From Pseudarthrobacter sp. PS3-L1 (GTDB lineage Bacteria; Actinomycetota; Actinomycetes; Actinomycetales; Micrococcaceae), in the NCBI RefSeq assembly GCF_030063285.1, contig NZ_JASISU010000003.1, positions 620,001 through 684,000 on the forward strand: a stretch of DNA of 64,000 bases, written 5' to 3'. The notes under the pieces are model-generated. The model had not been told where the DNA came from, did not search any database, and saw only the letters and a list, made by a program, of their open reading frames with translations. A program made the translations under genes and the position numbers. How positions within the stretch are numbered: the stretch's first letter is position 1; every line of letters starts with the position of its first letter. Positions 53,255 to 61,651 of this stretch are shown in pieces.

Positions 53255-54940
53255 CTAGAGTCCCAGCTCTTCGAGGACAGGCAGCTTCTCGCGGACGCGG
53301 CTGCGGGCCTGCGAGGCGTTCGGTGCGGCCAAGGCAAGTTTTGCCAGTTCCTGAGCCTCGGCAAGGGTCACAGTCTTCAGCACGGCGGCCACGGCAGCGA
53401 GGGACCGTGCTGTCATGGACAGTGTGGTGACGCCCAGGCCGGTCAGGACAACAGCCAGGGCAGGATCCGCTGCCGCTTCGCCACAGACGCCCACCGGTTT
53501 GGTGTTGCCTTCGGCACGGGAACCCTCCACTGTGAGACCCACCAAACGCAGTACTGCCGGCTGCCAGGGTGTATTCAGGTTGGCGAGCGGGCCAAGCTGT
53601 CGGTCCGCGGCCATGGCGTACTGCGTCAGGTCATTCGTGCCGAGACTGGCGAAGTTGACCTCGCGAAGGATGGCCTCCGCGGTCAGGGCGGCAGAGGGAA
53701 CCTCCACCATGACGCCCGGGTTGGTGATCCCGGCCTCCGTGCACATGCCAGCAAAGTGTGCTGCTTCTTCGGCGGTTGAGATCATGGGGGCCATTACCCA
53801 GACATCGGCGTCAGAGTCCTTCTCGGCCTGGGCAATTGCCTGGAGCTGGCGGTCCAGCACCCCCGGAGTGGTGAAGTCCGTGCGGTAGCCGCGCACGCCC
53901 AGTGCCGGATTTGGTTCCGTGGCATCCGTCAGGAAGGGCAGGGGCTTGTCCGCGCCTGCGTCGAGGGTTCGGAGTACTACCTTCTTGCCGGGGAACGCGT
54001 CGAACACGCTCTTGTAGGCGGCAGCCTGCTCTTCAACAGTGGGCTCGGTGTCACGCTCCAGGAAGCAGAATTCGGTGCGGAACAAACCAACGCCTTCCGC
54101 GCCGAGCTCTGCGGCGGCGGCGGCGTCCTTGCCGCCGCCGACATTGGCCAGCAGTGGAACCTCATGGCCGTCCGCGGTGACGCCCCTGCCGTCAAAAACA
54201 GCCAGCAGGGAGGCGTTGGATGCCCAGGCCTGCGCTGCGCTGCGCTGGTCAGTGTCCGGTTCCAGGCTGATGGTTCCGGCGGCGCCATCGACATATACCT
54301 CTGAACCATCCGCTATACCCTCAACGCCGGCCGCGGCCACCACGGCGGGCAGGCCAAGGGAACGGGCGATGATTGCAGTGTGCGACTGTGGACCGCCGCC
54401 GGAGGTGATCAGGGCAAGAACTTTTGCCGGATCAAGGGTAGCGGTGTCGGCCGGGGCAAGATCCTCGGCCACGAGGATGAAGGGAACGTCCGACGCCGGG
54501 ATCCCCGGCGCTGCGACGCCCCTCAGCTCTGCGACGATACGGGCGCGCACGTCCAGAACGTCAGTGGCGCGATCCGCCATGTAGCCGCCCAGGTTGTGCA
54601 GCATCTCCGAGACGGACGCTCCCGCCTCCCAAATGGCGCGCTGGGCTGAGGTTCCACGCCCGATCAGCTTGGCCGCGTTCTTCAGGAGCATGGTGTCCTT
54701 GGCCATCAGGGCGGTGGCCTCCAGGACAGCTTTGCCATCCCCCGTAGCTGTGGCTGCACGCGCTTTGAGCTCATCATGGACGGACGTTGCCGCCGCTTTC
54801 AGCTCAGCTGTGGCATCCTCCGCGGACACGTCTGCTTTGCGCTGTTCTCCGGCGGCTGGCTCGCTGATCGGTTTCGGCATCTGCCGGACGGTCCCGATGA
54901 TACGGCCCGGGCTGACGCCAACTCCTGGGAAGTTCTGCAC
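53255..54940 (-). CDS. ptsI: Phosphoenolpyruvate-protein phosphotransferase (PTS enzyme I)
   Basis: Enzyme I takes phosphate from PEP and passes it to HPr. The 561-residue product contains GGGPQSHTAIIARSLGLPAV with the phosphorylated His at about 187, and the PEP-binding barrel motifs EGVGLFRTEF and FASLGTNDLTQYAMA. No ptsH is beside it, so HPr is encoded elsewhere. Divergent from a TetR-type gene, across a perfect palindrome, and near the mannitol EII gene that depends on it. Confidence 0.95.
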   Translation of the reverse strand: MQNFPGVGVSPGRIIGTVRQMPKPISEPAAGEQRKADVSAEDATAELKAAATSVHDELKARAATATGDGKAVLEATALMAKDTMLLKNAAKLIGRGTSAQRAIWEAGASVSEMLHNLGGYMADRATDVLDVRARIVAELRGVAAPGIPASDVPFILVAEDLAPADTATLDPAKVLALITSGGGPQSHTAIIARSLGLPAVVAAAGVEGIADGSEVYVDGAAGTISLEPDTDQRSAAQAWASNASLLAVFDGRGVTADGHEVPLLANVGGGKDAAAAAELGAEGVGLFRTEFCFLERDTEPTVEEQAAAYKSVFDAFPGKKVVLRTLDAGADKPLPFLTDATEPNPALGVRGYRTDFTTPGVLDRQLQAIAQAEKDSDADVWVMAPMISTAEEAAHFAGMCTEAGITNPGVMVEVPSAALTAEAILREVNFASLGTNDLTQYAMAADRQLGPLANLNTPWQPAVLRLVGLTVEGSRAEGNTKPVGVCGEAAADPALAVVLTGLGVTTLSMTARSLAAVAAVLKTVTLAEAQELAKLALAAPNASQARSRVREKLPVLEELGL

Positions 54941-55059
54941 TGAAGGTCCTCATTCTGCCGATAGCCAGGCTGCCCTGATTCCGGGGGTGCCGGGGGCGAC
55001 GGACATCGGAGTCCAGCGCCAGGAAAACAGCCTGAAAAGATTGTATGTGATGCAGTTCA

Positions 55060-55074
55060 TATAGCAACGCTATA
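55060..55074. promoter_or_regulatory. Palindromic operator between ptsI and TetR gene
   Basis: TATAGC (55060-55065), AAC, GCTATA (55069-55074): a perfect 6-bp inverted repeat with 3-bp centre, 18 bp before the TetR start. It is AT-rich in a GC-rich surrounding and lies in a divergent region, so autoregulation plus ptsI control is likely. Confidence 0.65.
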
Positions 55075-55092
55075 GATGCTAGGGTAGCGGCT

Positions 55093-55821
55093 ATGAGTTT
55101 AGATGGCCAGCGACCGCCAAAGGCACGTTTGTTGCGCGCGGCGGCCGAATTGTTGGCCAAATCAGCGGGAGAAGCAGTCTCCACGCGCCAGATCACGCAG
55201 CTGGCCGGGGTGAGTGCGCCCACGCTTTACCATCACTTTGGTGACAAGGAGGGGCTCTTTGAGGCGGTCATCTCCGCCGGCTTCGAAGAGTACGTGGCAG
55301 GCGAGCGCGATTTTGCCCCGTCCGGCCAACCGCTGGAAGACATTCGGCGGATGTGGGATAACCATGTGCAGTTCGGACTTACCCAGCCCTCGCTGTACCT
55401 GGTGATGTTTGGCAATATCCGTCCGGAGAGCCGCCCCGCCATCATTGCTGATGCCGAGGCGCTCATGGAAGAGGCCTTGAACAAGGCTGCAGTGGCAGGG
55501 CATATCAACGTTCCGCCGCGAGAAGCTGCCAGGAGCATCCTGGCCGCCACTGTTGGGGTGACCCTCATGCTTATCTCCGAGCGCGCGCCGGAGCGAAACC
55601 TTGAACTGTCCTCCATGACCCGTGATGCCATGATATTCGCGGTGTCCACGGACCAGGCCCGGGGTAGTGAACCTGAGAACTCCGGGAAATCATCAGTGGT
55701 GGTGGCGGCGATCGCGCTCAACGCCGCACTGCAGGCATCCACTGCGGATCAGTTGTCCAGCTCCGAACTCAAGCTCTTCCTTGAATGGTTGCACCGTATT
55801 TCCACCAGTTCCACCACCTGA
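55093..55821 (+). CDS. TetR family transcriptional regulator
   Basis: The 242-residue protein has the TetR DNA-binding domain, with STRQITQLAGVSAPTLYHHF as the helix-turn-helix. The C-terminal ligand-binding region includes LFGNIRPESRPAIIAD-like helices. It is the only regulator between ptsI and the mannitol genes and may control one or both. Confidence 0.9.
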   Translation: MSLDGQRPPKARLLRAAAELLAKSAGEAVSTRQITQLAGVSAPTLYHHFGDKEGLFEAVISAGFEEYVAGERDFAPSGQPLEDIRRMWDNHVQFGLTQPSLYLVMFGNIRPESRPAIIADAEALMEEALNKAAVAGHINVPPREAARSILAATVGVTLMLISERAPERNLELSSMTRDAMIFAVSTDQARGSEPENSGKSSVVVAAIALNAALQASTADQLSSSELKLFLEWLHRISTSSTT

Positions 55822-55935
55822 AACACCAGAAGATTCCTCGTACACCAAGAGGCCGCCGGCACGTGGCGGTTTCCATCAGAACATCACTATCGGACCTTCC
55901 TGCGGAGCAGCAGGAATCACTGTTAGGAAAGCACA

Positions 55936-57939
55936 ATGGCAACAGAGACCGTTGCGAAACCCCGCACCAGCGTGCGGGTGGGCGTTCAGAAGTTTGGAAC
56001 GTTCCTGTCCGGAATGATCATGCCCAACATCGGTGCTTTCATCGCGTGGGGCATCATCACTGCACTCTTTATTGAAAAGGGGTATTTCCCCACACCAGCG
56101 CTTGGTGGCTTTGGAACCGATGCTGACGGTGTTCCCTACACGGGCCTCGTTGGCCCCATGATCACCTACCTCCTTCCCCTCTTGATCGCCTATACAGGCG
56201 GAAAGATGGTGCACGGCGTCCGCGGCGGCGTCGTGGGTGCCATTGGCACCATGGGTGTGATTGTGGGTGCAGGCATCCCAATGTTTATTGGCGCCATGAT
56301 CATGGGGCCGCTGGGTGGCTGGTCCATGAAGAAGCTCGACAGCCTCTGGGACGGCAAGATCCGCCCCGGCTTCGAAATGCTGGTGAACAACTTCTCTGCC
56401 GGTATCTGGGGCGCGCTCCTGGCCATGCTTGGCTTCTTCGGAATTTCTCCCCTGGTTGCCAGCTTCACCGAGGCTGCCGGTAAAGGTGTGGAGTTCCTGG
56501 TCAACAACGGCCTGCTCCCACTGACAAGCATCTTCATTGAACCTGCCAAGGTGCTCTTCCTCAACAACGCCATCAACCACGGTGTGCTGACCCCGCTCGG
56601 TGTCCAGCAGGCACAGGTGGACGGCAAGTCCATCCTGTTCCTCCTCGAAGCCAACCCTGGCCCCGGCCTGGGGATCCTGTTGGCCTTTGCGCTCTTTGGC
56701 CGCGGTGCAGCCAAAGCCTCGGCTCCCGGCGCAGCAATCATCCACTTCTTCGGCGGAATCCACGAGATCTACTTCCCGTACGTCCTGATGAAGCCGGCCC
56801 TGATCGTCGCAGCCATCGCAGGCGGAATGACAGGTATTGCCACACTGTCCATCACCGGGGCCGGGTTCCGCGCTCCAGTAGCTCCCGGATCCATCATTGC
56901 CGTGTATGCCCAGGCCGCCAGCGACAGCTACGTCGGCGTGACGCTTTCGGTCCTGCTTGCCACCGCAGTCTCCTTCCTGGTCGCTGCAGTGATTCTCCGG
57001 GCTTCCAAAAACAAGGGTGACGCCGATGGCGACCTCAGCGCCGCCACGTCAAAGATGGAAGACATGAAGGGCAAGAAGAGCTCGGTATCCAGCCATCTGA
57101 CGGGTGGTTCGGGCAACGTCGCAGTCCTGGCGGGTCCGGTGCGCAACGTTGTTTTTGCCTGCGATGCCGGGATGGGTTCCAGTGCCATGGGCGCGTCAGT
57201 GCTCCGGAACAAGATCAAGGCGGCCGGCTTCCCGGACGTCAAGGTCACCAATTCCGCCATTGCCAACCTCAGCGACACCTATGACATTGTGGTGACCCAC
57301 CAGGATCTGACCGAACGCGCCAAGCCGGCAACGTCCAGTGCAGAGCACTTCTCGGTGGACAATTTCATGAACAGCCCCAAATACGACGAAATCGTGGAAC
57401 TGGTGCGCAGTAGCCACCAGGACAGCGGCGCGGCCGATGCCGCTCCTGCGGCAGCTGCAGCGACCCCAACGCCTGCCCGTACGGATGAGGTAGCCGCCAC
57501 CCCGGCGTCGGACATCCTTGTCAGCGAGAGCGTCATCCTGACCGGAACCGCCACCACCCGGGACGAGGCTATCGACGAAGCCGGCCGGCTGCTCTTGGCC
57601 CGCGGTGCCGTGGACCAGGGCTATGTTGACGCCATGCACGAGCGTGAGGAATCAGTGTCCACCTACATGGGCAGCTTCCTGGCGATCCCGCACGGTACCA
57701 ACGCTGCAAAGGACCACATCATCAAGTCAGCTGTTTCAGTGATCCGCTACCCCAACGGCATTGACTGGAACGGCAAAGAGGTCAAGTTTGTGGTGGGCGT
57801 TGCGGGCGTGAACAATGAGCACCTGCACATCCTGTCCTCCATTGCCAAGGTCTTCACCAGCAAAGACCAGGTTGCCCGGCTGGAGTCAGCGGGTTCCGTG
57901 GAGGAAATCCTGGATCTCTTCGGAAAGGTCAATGCATAG
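55936..57939 (+). CDS. mtlA: PTS mannitol-type EIICBA, fused
   Basis: A 667-residue fused permease. The EIIC domain (about 1-350) starts with GTFLSGMIMPNIGAFIAWGI, a mannitol-type hallmark, and includes GIHEIYFPYVL. The EIIB domain has its phosphorylated Cys at about 409 (VVFACDAGMGSSAMGA), and the C-terminal EIIA has SVSTYMGSFLAIPHGTNAAK with His at about 586. It imports and phosphorylates mannitol. Linkers between domains are Ala/Thr/Pro-rich. Its stop overlaps the mtlD start. Confidence 0.93.
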   Translation: MATETVAKPRTSVRVGVQKFGTFLSGMIMPNIGAFIAWGIITALFIEKGYFPTPALGGFGTDADGVPYTGLVGPMITYLLPLLIAYTGGKMVHGVRGGVVGAIGTMGVIVGAGIPMFIGAMIMGPLGGWSMKKLDSLWDGKIRPGFEMLVNNFSAGIWGALLAMLGFFGISPLVASFTEAAGKGVEFLVNNGLLPLTSIFIEPAKVLFLNNAINHGVLTPLGVQQAQVDGKSILFLLEANPGPGLGILLAFALFGRGAAKASAPGAAIIHFFGGIHEIYFPYVLMKPALIVAAIAGGMTGIATLSITGAGFRAPVAPGSIIAVYAQAASDSYVGVTLSVLLATAVSFLVAAVILRASKNKGDADGDLSAATSKMEDMKGKKSSVSSHLTGGSGNVAVLAGPVRNVVFACDAGMGSSAMGASVLRNKIKAAGFPDVKVTNSAIANLSDTYDIVVTHQDLTERAKPATSSAEHFSVDNFMNSPKYDEIVELVRSSHQDSGAADAAPAAAAATPTPARTDEVAATPASDILVSESVILTGTATTRDEAIDEAGRLLLARGAVDQGYVDAMHEREESVSTYMGSFLAIPHGTNAAKDHIIKSAVSVIRYPNGIDWNGKEVKFVVGVAGVNNEHLHILSSIAKVFTSKDQVARLESAGSVEEILDLFGKVNA

Positions 57940-59087
57940 TGAAAGCAGTACATTTCGGTGCCGGAAACATCGGTCGTGGTTTCGTGGGGCTGCTGCTCCA
58001 CGATGCCGGGTACCAGGTGGTCTTCGCGGACGTTGCGGAAGCTTTGATCGATCAGCTCTCCGCGGCCTCGAGCTACCAGGTGCACGCTGTGGGGGAGAAT
58101 CCCACAGTGCACTCCGTGGACAATTTTCGGGCACTGAACTCGGGCAGCCAGGAAGACGAGCTGATCGCGGAGATCGCCACCGCTGACGTGGTCACCACCG
58201 CCGTTGGCCCGCACATCCTGAAGTTCGTGGCGCCGGTCATCGCCAGGGGATTGGCTGCCCGGTCTGCTGATCTGGCGCCGCTGCACGTGATGGCATGCGA
58301 GAACGCCATCAACGCCACGGACATCCTGGCTGCGGAAGTCGCGGACAGGCCGGAAGCTGCCAATGGCGCACTGGATGGCCGGGCCGTCTTCGCGAACACT
58401 GCCGTGGATCGAATTGTGCCAAACCAGGCGCCGGGCCAGGGCCTGGACGTCACGGTGGAGACGTTCTACGAGTGGGTCATCGATAAAACGCCTTTCGGGG
58501 CCGACGTTCCGGTGATCCCTGGTGCAACGTTTGTGGGTGACCTTTCGCCCTACATCGAGCGGAAACTGTTCACTGTCAACACGGGTCACGCCTCCGCAGC
58601 CTACTTCGGGTTCCAGGCCGGAATCGAGAAAATCTCGGATGCCATGGCGGATGCCGACGTGGCAGAGGACGTCCGGGCGGTCCTTGAGGAGACCAAGCAG
58701 TTGCTGGTCTCCAAGCACGGGTTCACCGCGGATGAGCAGGAAGCGTATGTGCAGAAGATCCTGGTCCGGTTCTCCAACCCGTATCTGCCTGACACCGTTA
58801 ACAGGGTGGGCCGCGCACCGCTGCGCAAGCTGAGTCGCAATGAGCGCTTTGTTGGCCCAGCGGCCCAGCTGGCTGAACAGGGGATTGTGCCAGAAGCTCT
58901 GCTCGGTGCCATGGCCGCTGCGCTGCGTTTCAACGATCCCGAGGATGCCGAGGCCACCGAGATGGCGCAGATCCTTGGGTCGTCCAGTCCGGTAGATGCC
59001 ACCACGCAGATCACGGGCCTGGAGCCAGGGCACCCGCTTTTCGCAGCCGTGGTGGCGCTGGTGGAGGACCAGCAGTCTCCACGCTGA
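57939..59087 (+). CDS. mtlD: Mannitol-1-phosphate 5-dehydrogenase
   Basis: Converts mannitol-1-phosphate to fructose-6-phosphate with NAD. The 382-residue product begins with the NAD loop HFGAGNIGRGFVGLLLHDAG and has the catalytic Lys in the RKLFTVNTGHASAAYFGF region of polyol-specific long-chain dehydrogenases. GTG 57939 overlaps the TAG of the EII gene (TAGTG), so the two are translationally coupled. The long minus-strand frame lying opposite is a shadow. Confidence 0.95.
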   Translation: MKAVHFGAGNIGRGFVGLLLHDAGYQVVFADVAEALIDQLSAASSYQVHAVGENPTVHSVDNFRALNSGSQEDELIAEIATADVVTTAVGPHILKFVAPVIARGLAARSADLAPLHVMACENAINATDILAAEVADRPEAANGALDGRAVFANTAVDRIVPNQAPGQGLDVTVETFYEWVIDKTPFGADVPVIPGATFVGDLSPYIERKLFTVNTGHASAAYFGFQAGIEKISDAMADADVAEDVRAVLEETKQLLVSKHGFTADEQEAYVQKILVRFSNPYLPDTVNRVGRAPLRKLSRNERFVGPAAQLAEQGIVPEALLGAMAAALRFNDPEDAEATEMAQILGSSSPVDATTQITGLEPGHPLFAAVVALVEDQQSPR

Positions 59088-59106
59088 CACCTCCATTTCC
59101 GTAACG

Positions 59107-59143
59107 CCAGGAGCCGGCACTCACTGTGAGTGCCGGCTCCTGG
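59107..59143 (+). terminator. Terminator of the mannitol operon
   Basis: CCAGGAGCCGGCACTCAC (59107-59124) pairs with GTGAGTGCCGGCTCCTGG (59126-59143), followed by TTTTT. Very strong intrinsic terminator. Confidence 0.92.
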
Positions 59144-59292
59144 TTTTTGGGACCGCCTGGGCACTTGCGCGCTGGGTCTCCTCACCTTTCGGGTGGTGCT
59201 GCGGCGTGTTGCCGACTGTGGGCGGTGTGTCCCGGCGTCGGGCGCTCAAAGGTGGGGATTTTCAGGGTCCGACGGCGGGTAACGTATGGGTC

Positions 59293-59802
59293 ATGAGTGA
59301 GGCTTCCAGGGAATTGCTACGTACTGACGTCGACGGCGGCACGTTTGTGCTCCGCAATGCCGTCAGTGCTGATCTCCCGGACATTCTCCGGCTACTGATG
59401 GCTGATTCGGTGGGTGTCACGCGGGAAAATCTGGTCCAGATGGATCCGTACCGTGAAGCGTTCACTGCGATCGACACCGACCCCGCCCACCAGTTGGTGG
59501 TGGGCGATTTTCTGGGGATCGACGGCGTCATGCCCACGGTGGCAACGTTCCAGCTCAGTGTCATTCCCGGACTTTCACGGCATGGCTCGTGGCGCTCGCA
59601 GATCGAGGCTGTCCGGGTGTCAGCGGATCTTCGGGGAAAGGGGCTGGGCACACTGATGATCCAGTGGGCCATTGATGAGTCGCGGCGTCGAGGCTGTTCC
59701 ATGGTGCAGCTGACCACTGACAAGTCGCGCACCGATGCGCAGCGGTTCTACGGACAGCTAGGGTTTGCCGGCAGCCACGTGGGCATGAAGCTGATTCTCT
59801 AG
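59293..59802 (+). CDS. GNAT family N-acetyltransferase
   Basis: From ATG 59293 the product is 169 residues with the GNAT fold. VRVSADLRGKGLGTLMIQWA carries the acetyl-CoA loop (RGKGLG) and TTDKSRTDAQRFYGQLGF the C-terminal beta6/alpha4 region. It resembles small-molecule acetyltransferases with one domain. The longer frame (58996) starts inside mtlD and has no ribosome site. Stop is 45 bp before the MarR gene. Confidence 0.88.
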   Translation: MSEASRELLRTDVDGGTFVLRNAVSADLPDILRLLMADSVGVTRENLVQMDPYREAFTAIDTDPAHQLVVGDFLGIDGVMPTVATFQLSVIPGLSRHGSWRSQIEAVRVSADLRGKGLGTLMIQWAIDESRRRGCSMVQLTTDKSRTDAQRFYGQLGFAGSHVGMKLIL

Positions 59803-59816
59803 GGACATCTTGACTA

Positions 59817-59845
59817 TTAGGCACCCTAACTATTAGGCTACCTAA
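59817..59845. promoter_or_regulatory. Two tandem TTAGGNNNCCTAA operators over the MarR start
   Basis: TTAGGCACCCTAA (59817-59829) and TTAGGCTACCTAA (59833-59845) are both TTAGGNNNCCTAA palindromes, 16 bp apart centre to centre, ending 2 nt before the ATG. Repressor bound there would block ribosome access and transcription. Best read as the MarR autoregulatory operator. The repeat also resembles IdeR/DtxR half sites but with the wrong spacing. Confidence 0.7.
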
Positions 59846-59847
59846 GT

Positions 59848-60291
59848 ATGGACACCTTGCGCAGCACAGACCCAGCGTTGCTCAGCCTGGCACAGGACTT
59901 CCGCGAGAGTCTCCGACTCAGCGTCTACCTTGCCCGCCGGTTGGACTCCGAGGGTGAACTCAGCGCCGTGCAGGTGAGCACCTTGAAGATGCTTTTCGAC
60001 GGCGGTGTCCGAGTGGGCGAAATTGCCCGCAACCTGGGAGTCCGGGTTCCCAGCGCCACCGAGCAGATCATCAAACTGGAGAAAGCCGGGCTCGTTGGCC
60101 GCGAGCAGGACCCGGATGATTCCCGTGCCGTACAGGTGGCTATAACCGAGGCCGGCCGAACGGCTGTCGAGGAGGCCAACCGGAAGCGTAATGCTGCCGT
60201 GGCGAGCATCCTCGAAAACCTCGATGACGGCGAACGGGCGGCCCTCGTAGCGGCGCTGCCCGTCATTGCCAAGATCAACTCTGCCGGTTGA
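59848..60291 (+). CDS. MarR family transcriptional regulator
   Basis: A 147-residue winged-helix regulator. GGVRVGEIARNLGVRVPSAT is the helix-turn-helix and LEKAGLVGREQDPDDSRAVQ the wing. It starts at ATG 59848, immediately downstream of its two operators. It precedes an MFS exporter, the usual target of such a regulator. Confidence 0.92.
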   Translation: MDTLRSTDPALLSLAQDFRESLRLSVYLARRLDSEGELSAVQVSTLKMLFDGGVRVGEIARNLGVRVPSATEQIIKLEKAGLVGREQDPDDSRAVQVAITEAGRTAVEEANRKRNAAVASILENLDDGERAALVAALPVIAKINSAG

Positions 60292-60405
60292 CGCGCAGCT
60301 CGGACATCCCAGCCGGTCCGCATTCTGGCATTGGCCCACGCACTATCCACACGTTACTCATCAAGGCTGCCTATATGACGGCTGGTCAACAACAGGAGAT
60401 ACCCC

Positions 60406-61647
60406 ATGAAGGGCTCGCTCGCAGGAGCACAGGCGGCGCAAGAGGCGCCTGACGCAGAAGAGACACTCCAGGCGGAAAAGGCATCGCTGCTCAAGCAGCC
60501 AAAAGCCGTCTGGGCCACAGCTATTGCAGCCGTTTTTGCTTTTATGGGGATCGGGCTGGTCGATCCGATCCTCCCAGCCATTGCCAAGAACCTTGACGCC
60601 AGCCCCAGCCAGGTCTCGTTGCTTTTCACCAGCTACTTCCTGGTGACAGCGGTGGCCATGCTGATCACAGGGTGGGTATCCTCCCGGATTGGCGGCAAGA
60701 AGACGCTGCTGATCGGCCTCGCCATCATTGTGGTGTTCGCCTCGCTGAGCGGCACCGCCACCAGCGTTAATGAACTTGTGGGATTCCGGGCCGGCTGGGG
60801 CCTTGGCAACGCCCTCTTTGTCGCGACCGCCCTTGCCGTGATTGTGGGCGTGGCCAGCGGTGGCGCGGGCACAGCCATTATCCTTTACGAGGCGGCGCTG
60901 GGCCTGGGCATTTCGCTCGGCCCCCTGCTCGGCGCGCTCCTGGGCGGCTGGCAGTGGCGGGCACCATTCTTTGGAACCGGGGTGCTGATGGCAATCGCAT
61001 TCATTGCCCTGCTCACACTGCTGCCAGCGACCCCCAAACCAGAAGCCAGGATTCGCCTCCGCGACCCGTTGCTGGCTCTTGGGCACAAGGGGCTTCGGAC
61101 CACTGCTGCCAGCGGCCTTTTCTACAACTATGGCTTCTTCACCATTCTCGCTTTCACGCCCTTCATCCTAGGAATGGATGCCTACGGAATCGGTGGCGTG
61201 TTCTTTGGCTGGGGCGTGGCAGTCGCCATCTTCAGCGTGTTTGTTGCCCCCGTTCTTCAGAACCGGTTTGGTGCTGTCAAGGTTCTCACCGGAACCCTCG
61301 CGCTGCTTCTGCTTGACCTGGTGGGAATAGGCCTTGCTGCAGGGCATTCAGTCCCCACGGTGGTGGTGCTGGTGATCGCGGCGGGCGCCCTGTTGGGCGT
61401 CAATAACACCGTCTACACGGAACTGGCCATGGGCGTCTCCGATTCACCGCGTCCCGTAGCCTCCGCTGGGTACAACTTTGTCCGCTGGATGGGTGGCGCG
61501 TTGGCCCCATTCCTCGCGGCCCAGCTGGCTGAATACTTTGGCCCCCAGGTTCCCTTCTTCGCTGGGGCCCTGGCCATGGGCATTGCCATCCTGGTAGCCC
61601 TCAGCGGACGCAGGTACCTCACAGCCCACGAACCGCACATCGTCTGA
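60406..61647 (+). CDS. MFS family drug/metabolite exporter
   Basis: The 413-residue transporter has 12 predicted helices. VFAFMGIGLVDPILPAIAKN opens the first and GWVSSRIGGKKTLLIGLAII carries the typical A-motif (GRxSDRxGRR-like). It begins with a 40-residue cytoplasmic Ala/Glu-rich N-terminus. ATG 60406 follows CAGGAGATACCCC. It is 114 bp after the MarR gene and is presumably its target; substrate unknown. Confidence 0.88.
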   Translation: MKGSLAGAQAAQEAPDAEETLQAEKASLLKQPKAVWATAIAAVFAFMGIGLVDPILPAIAKNLDASPSQVSLLFTSYFLVTAVAMLITGWVSSRIGGKKTLLIGLAIIVVFASLSGTATSVNELVGFRAGWGLGNALFVATALAVIVGVASGGAGTAIILYEAALGLGISLGPLLGALLGGWQWRAPFFGTGVLMAIAFIALLTLLPATPKPEARIRLRDPLLALGHKGLRTTAASGLFYNYGFFTILAFTPFILGMDAYGIGGVFFGWGVAVAIFSVFVAPVLQNRFGAVKVLTGTLALLLLDLVGIGLAAGHSVPTVVVLVIAAGALLGVNNTVYTELAMGVSDSPRPVASAGYNFVRWMGGALAPFLAAQLAEYFGPQVPFFAGALAMGIAILVALSGRRYLTAHEPHIV

Positions 61648-61651
61648 GGCC

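Noticed and set aside
57747..59120. 457-residue minus-strand frame opposite mtlD
   Set aside because: Covers mtlD and the EIIA end almost completely. High GC third positions commonly create such frames. No family resemblance.
59817..59845. Iron box (IdeR/DtxR) reading of the TTAGG/CCTAA repeats
   Set aside because: IdeR boxes have TTAGG and CCTAA 9 nt apart; here the gap is 3 nt. The adjacent MarR gene explains the sites better.
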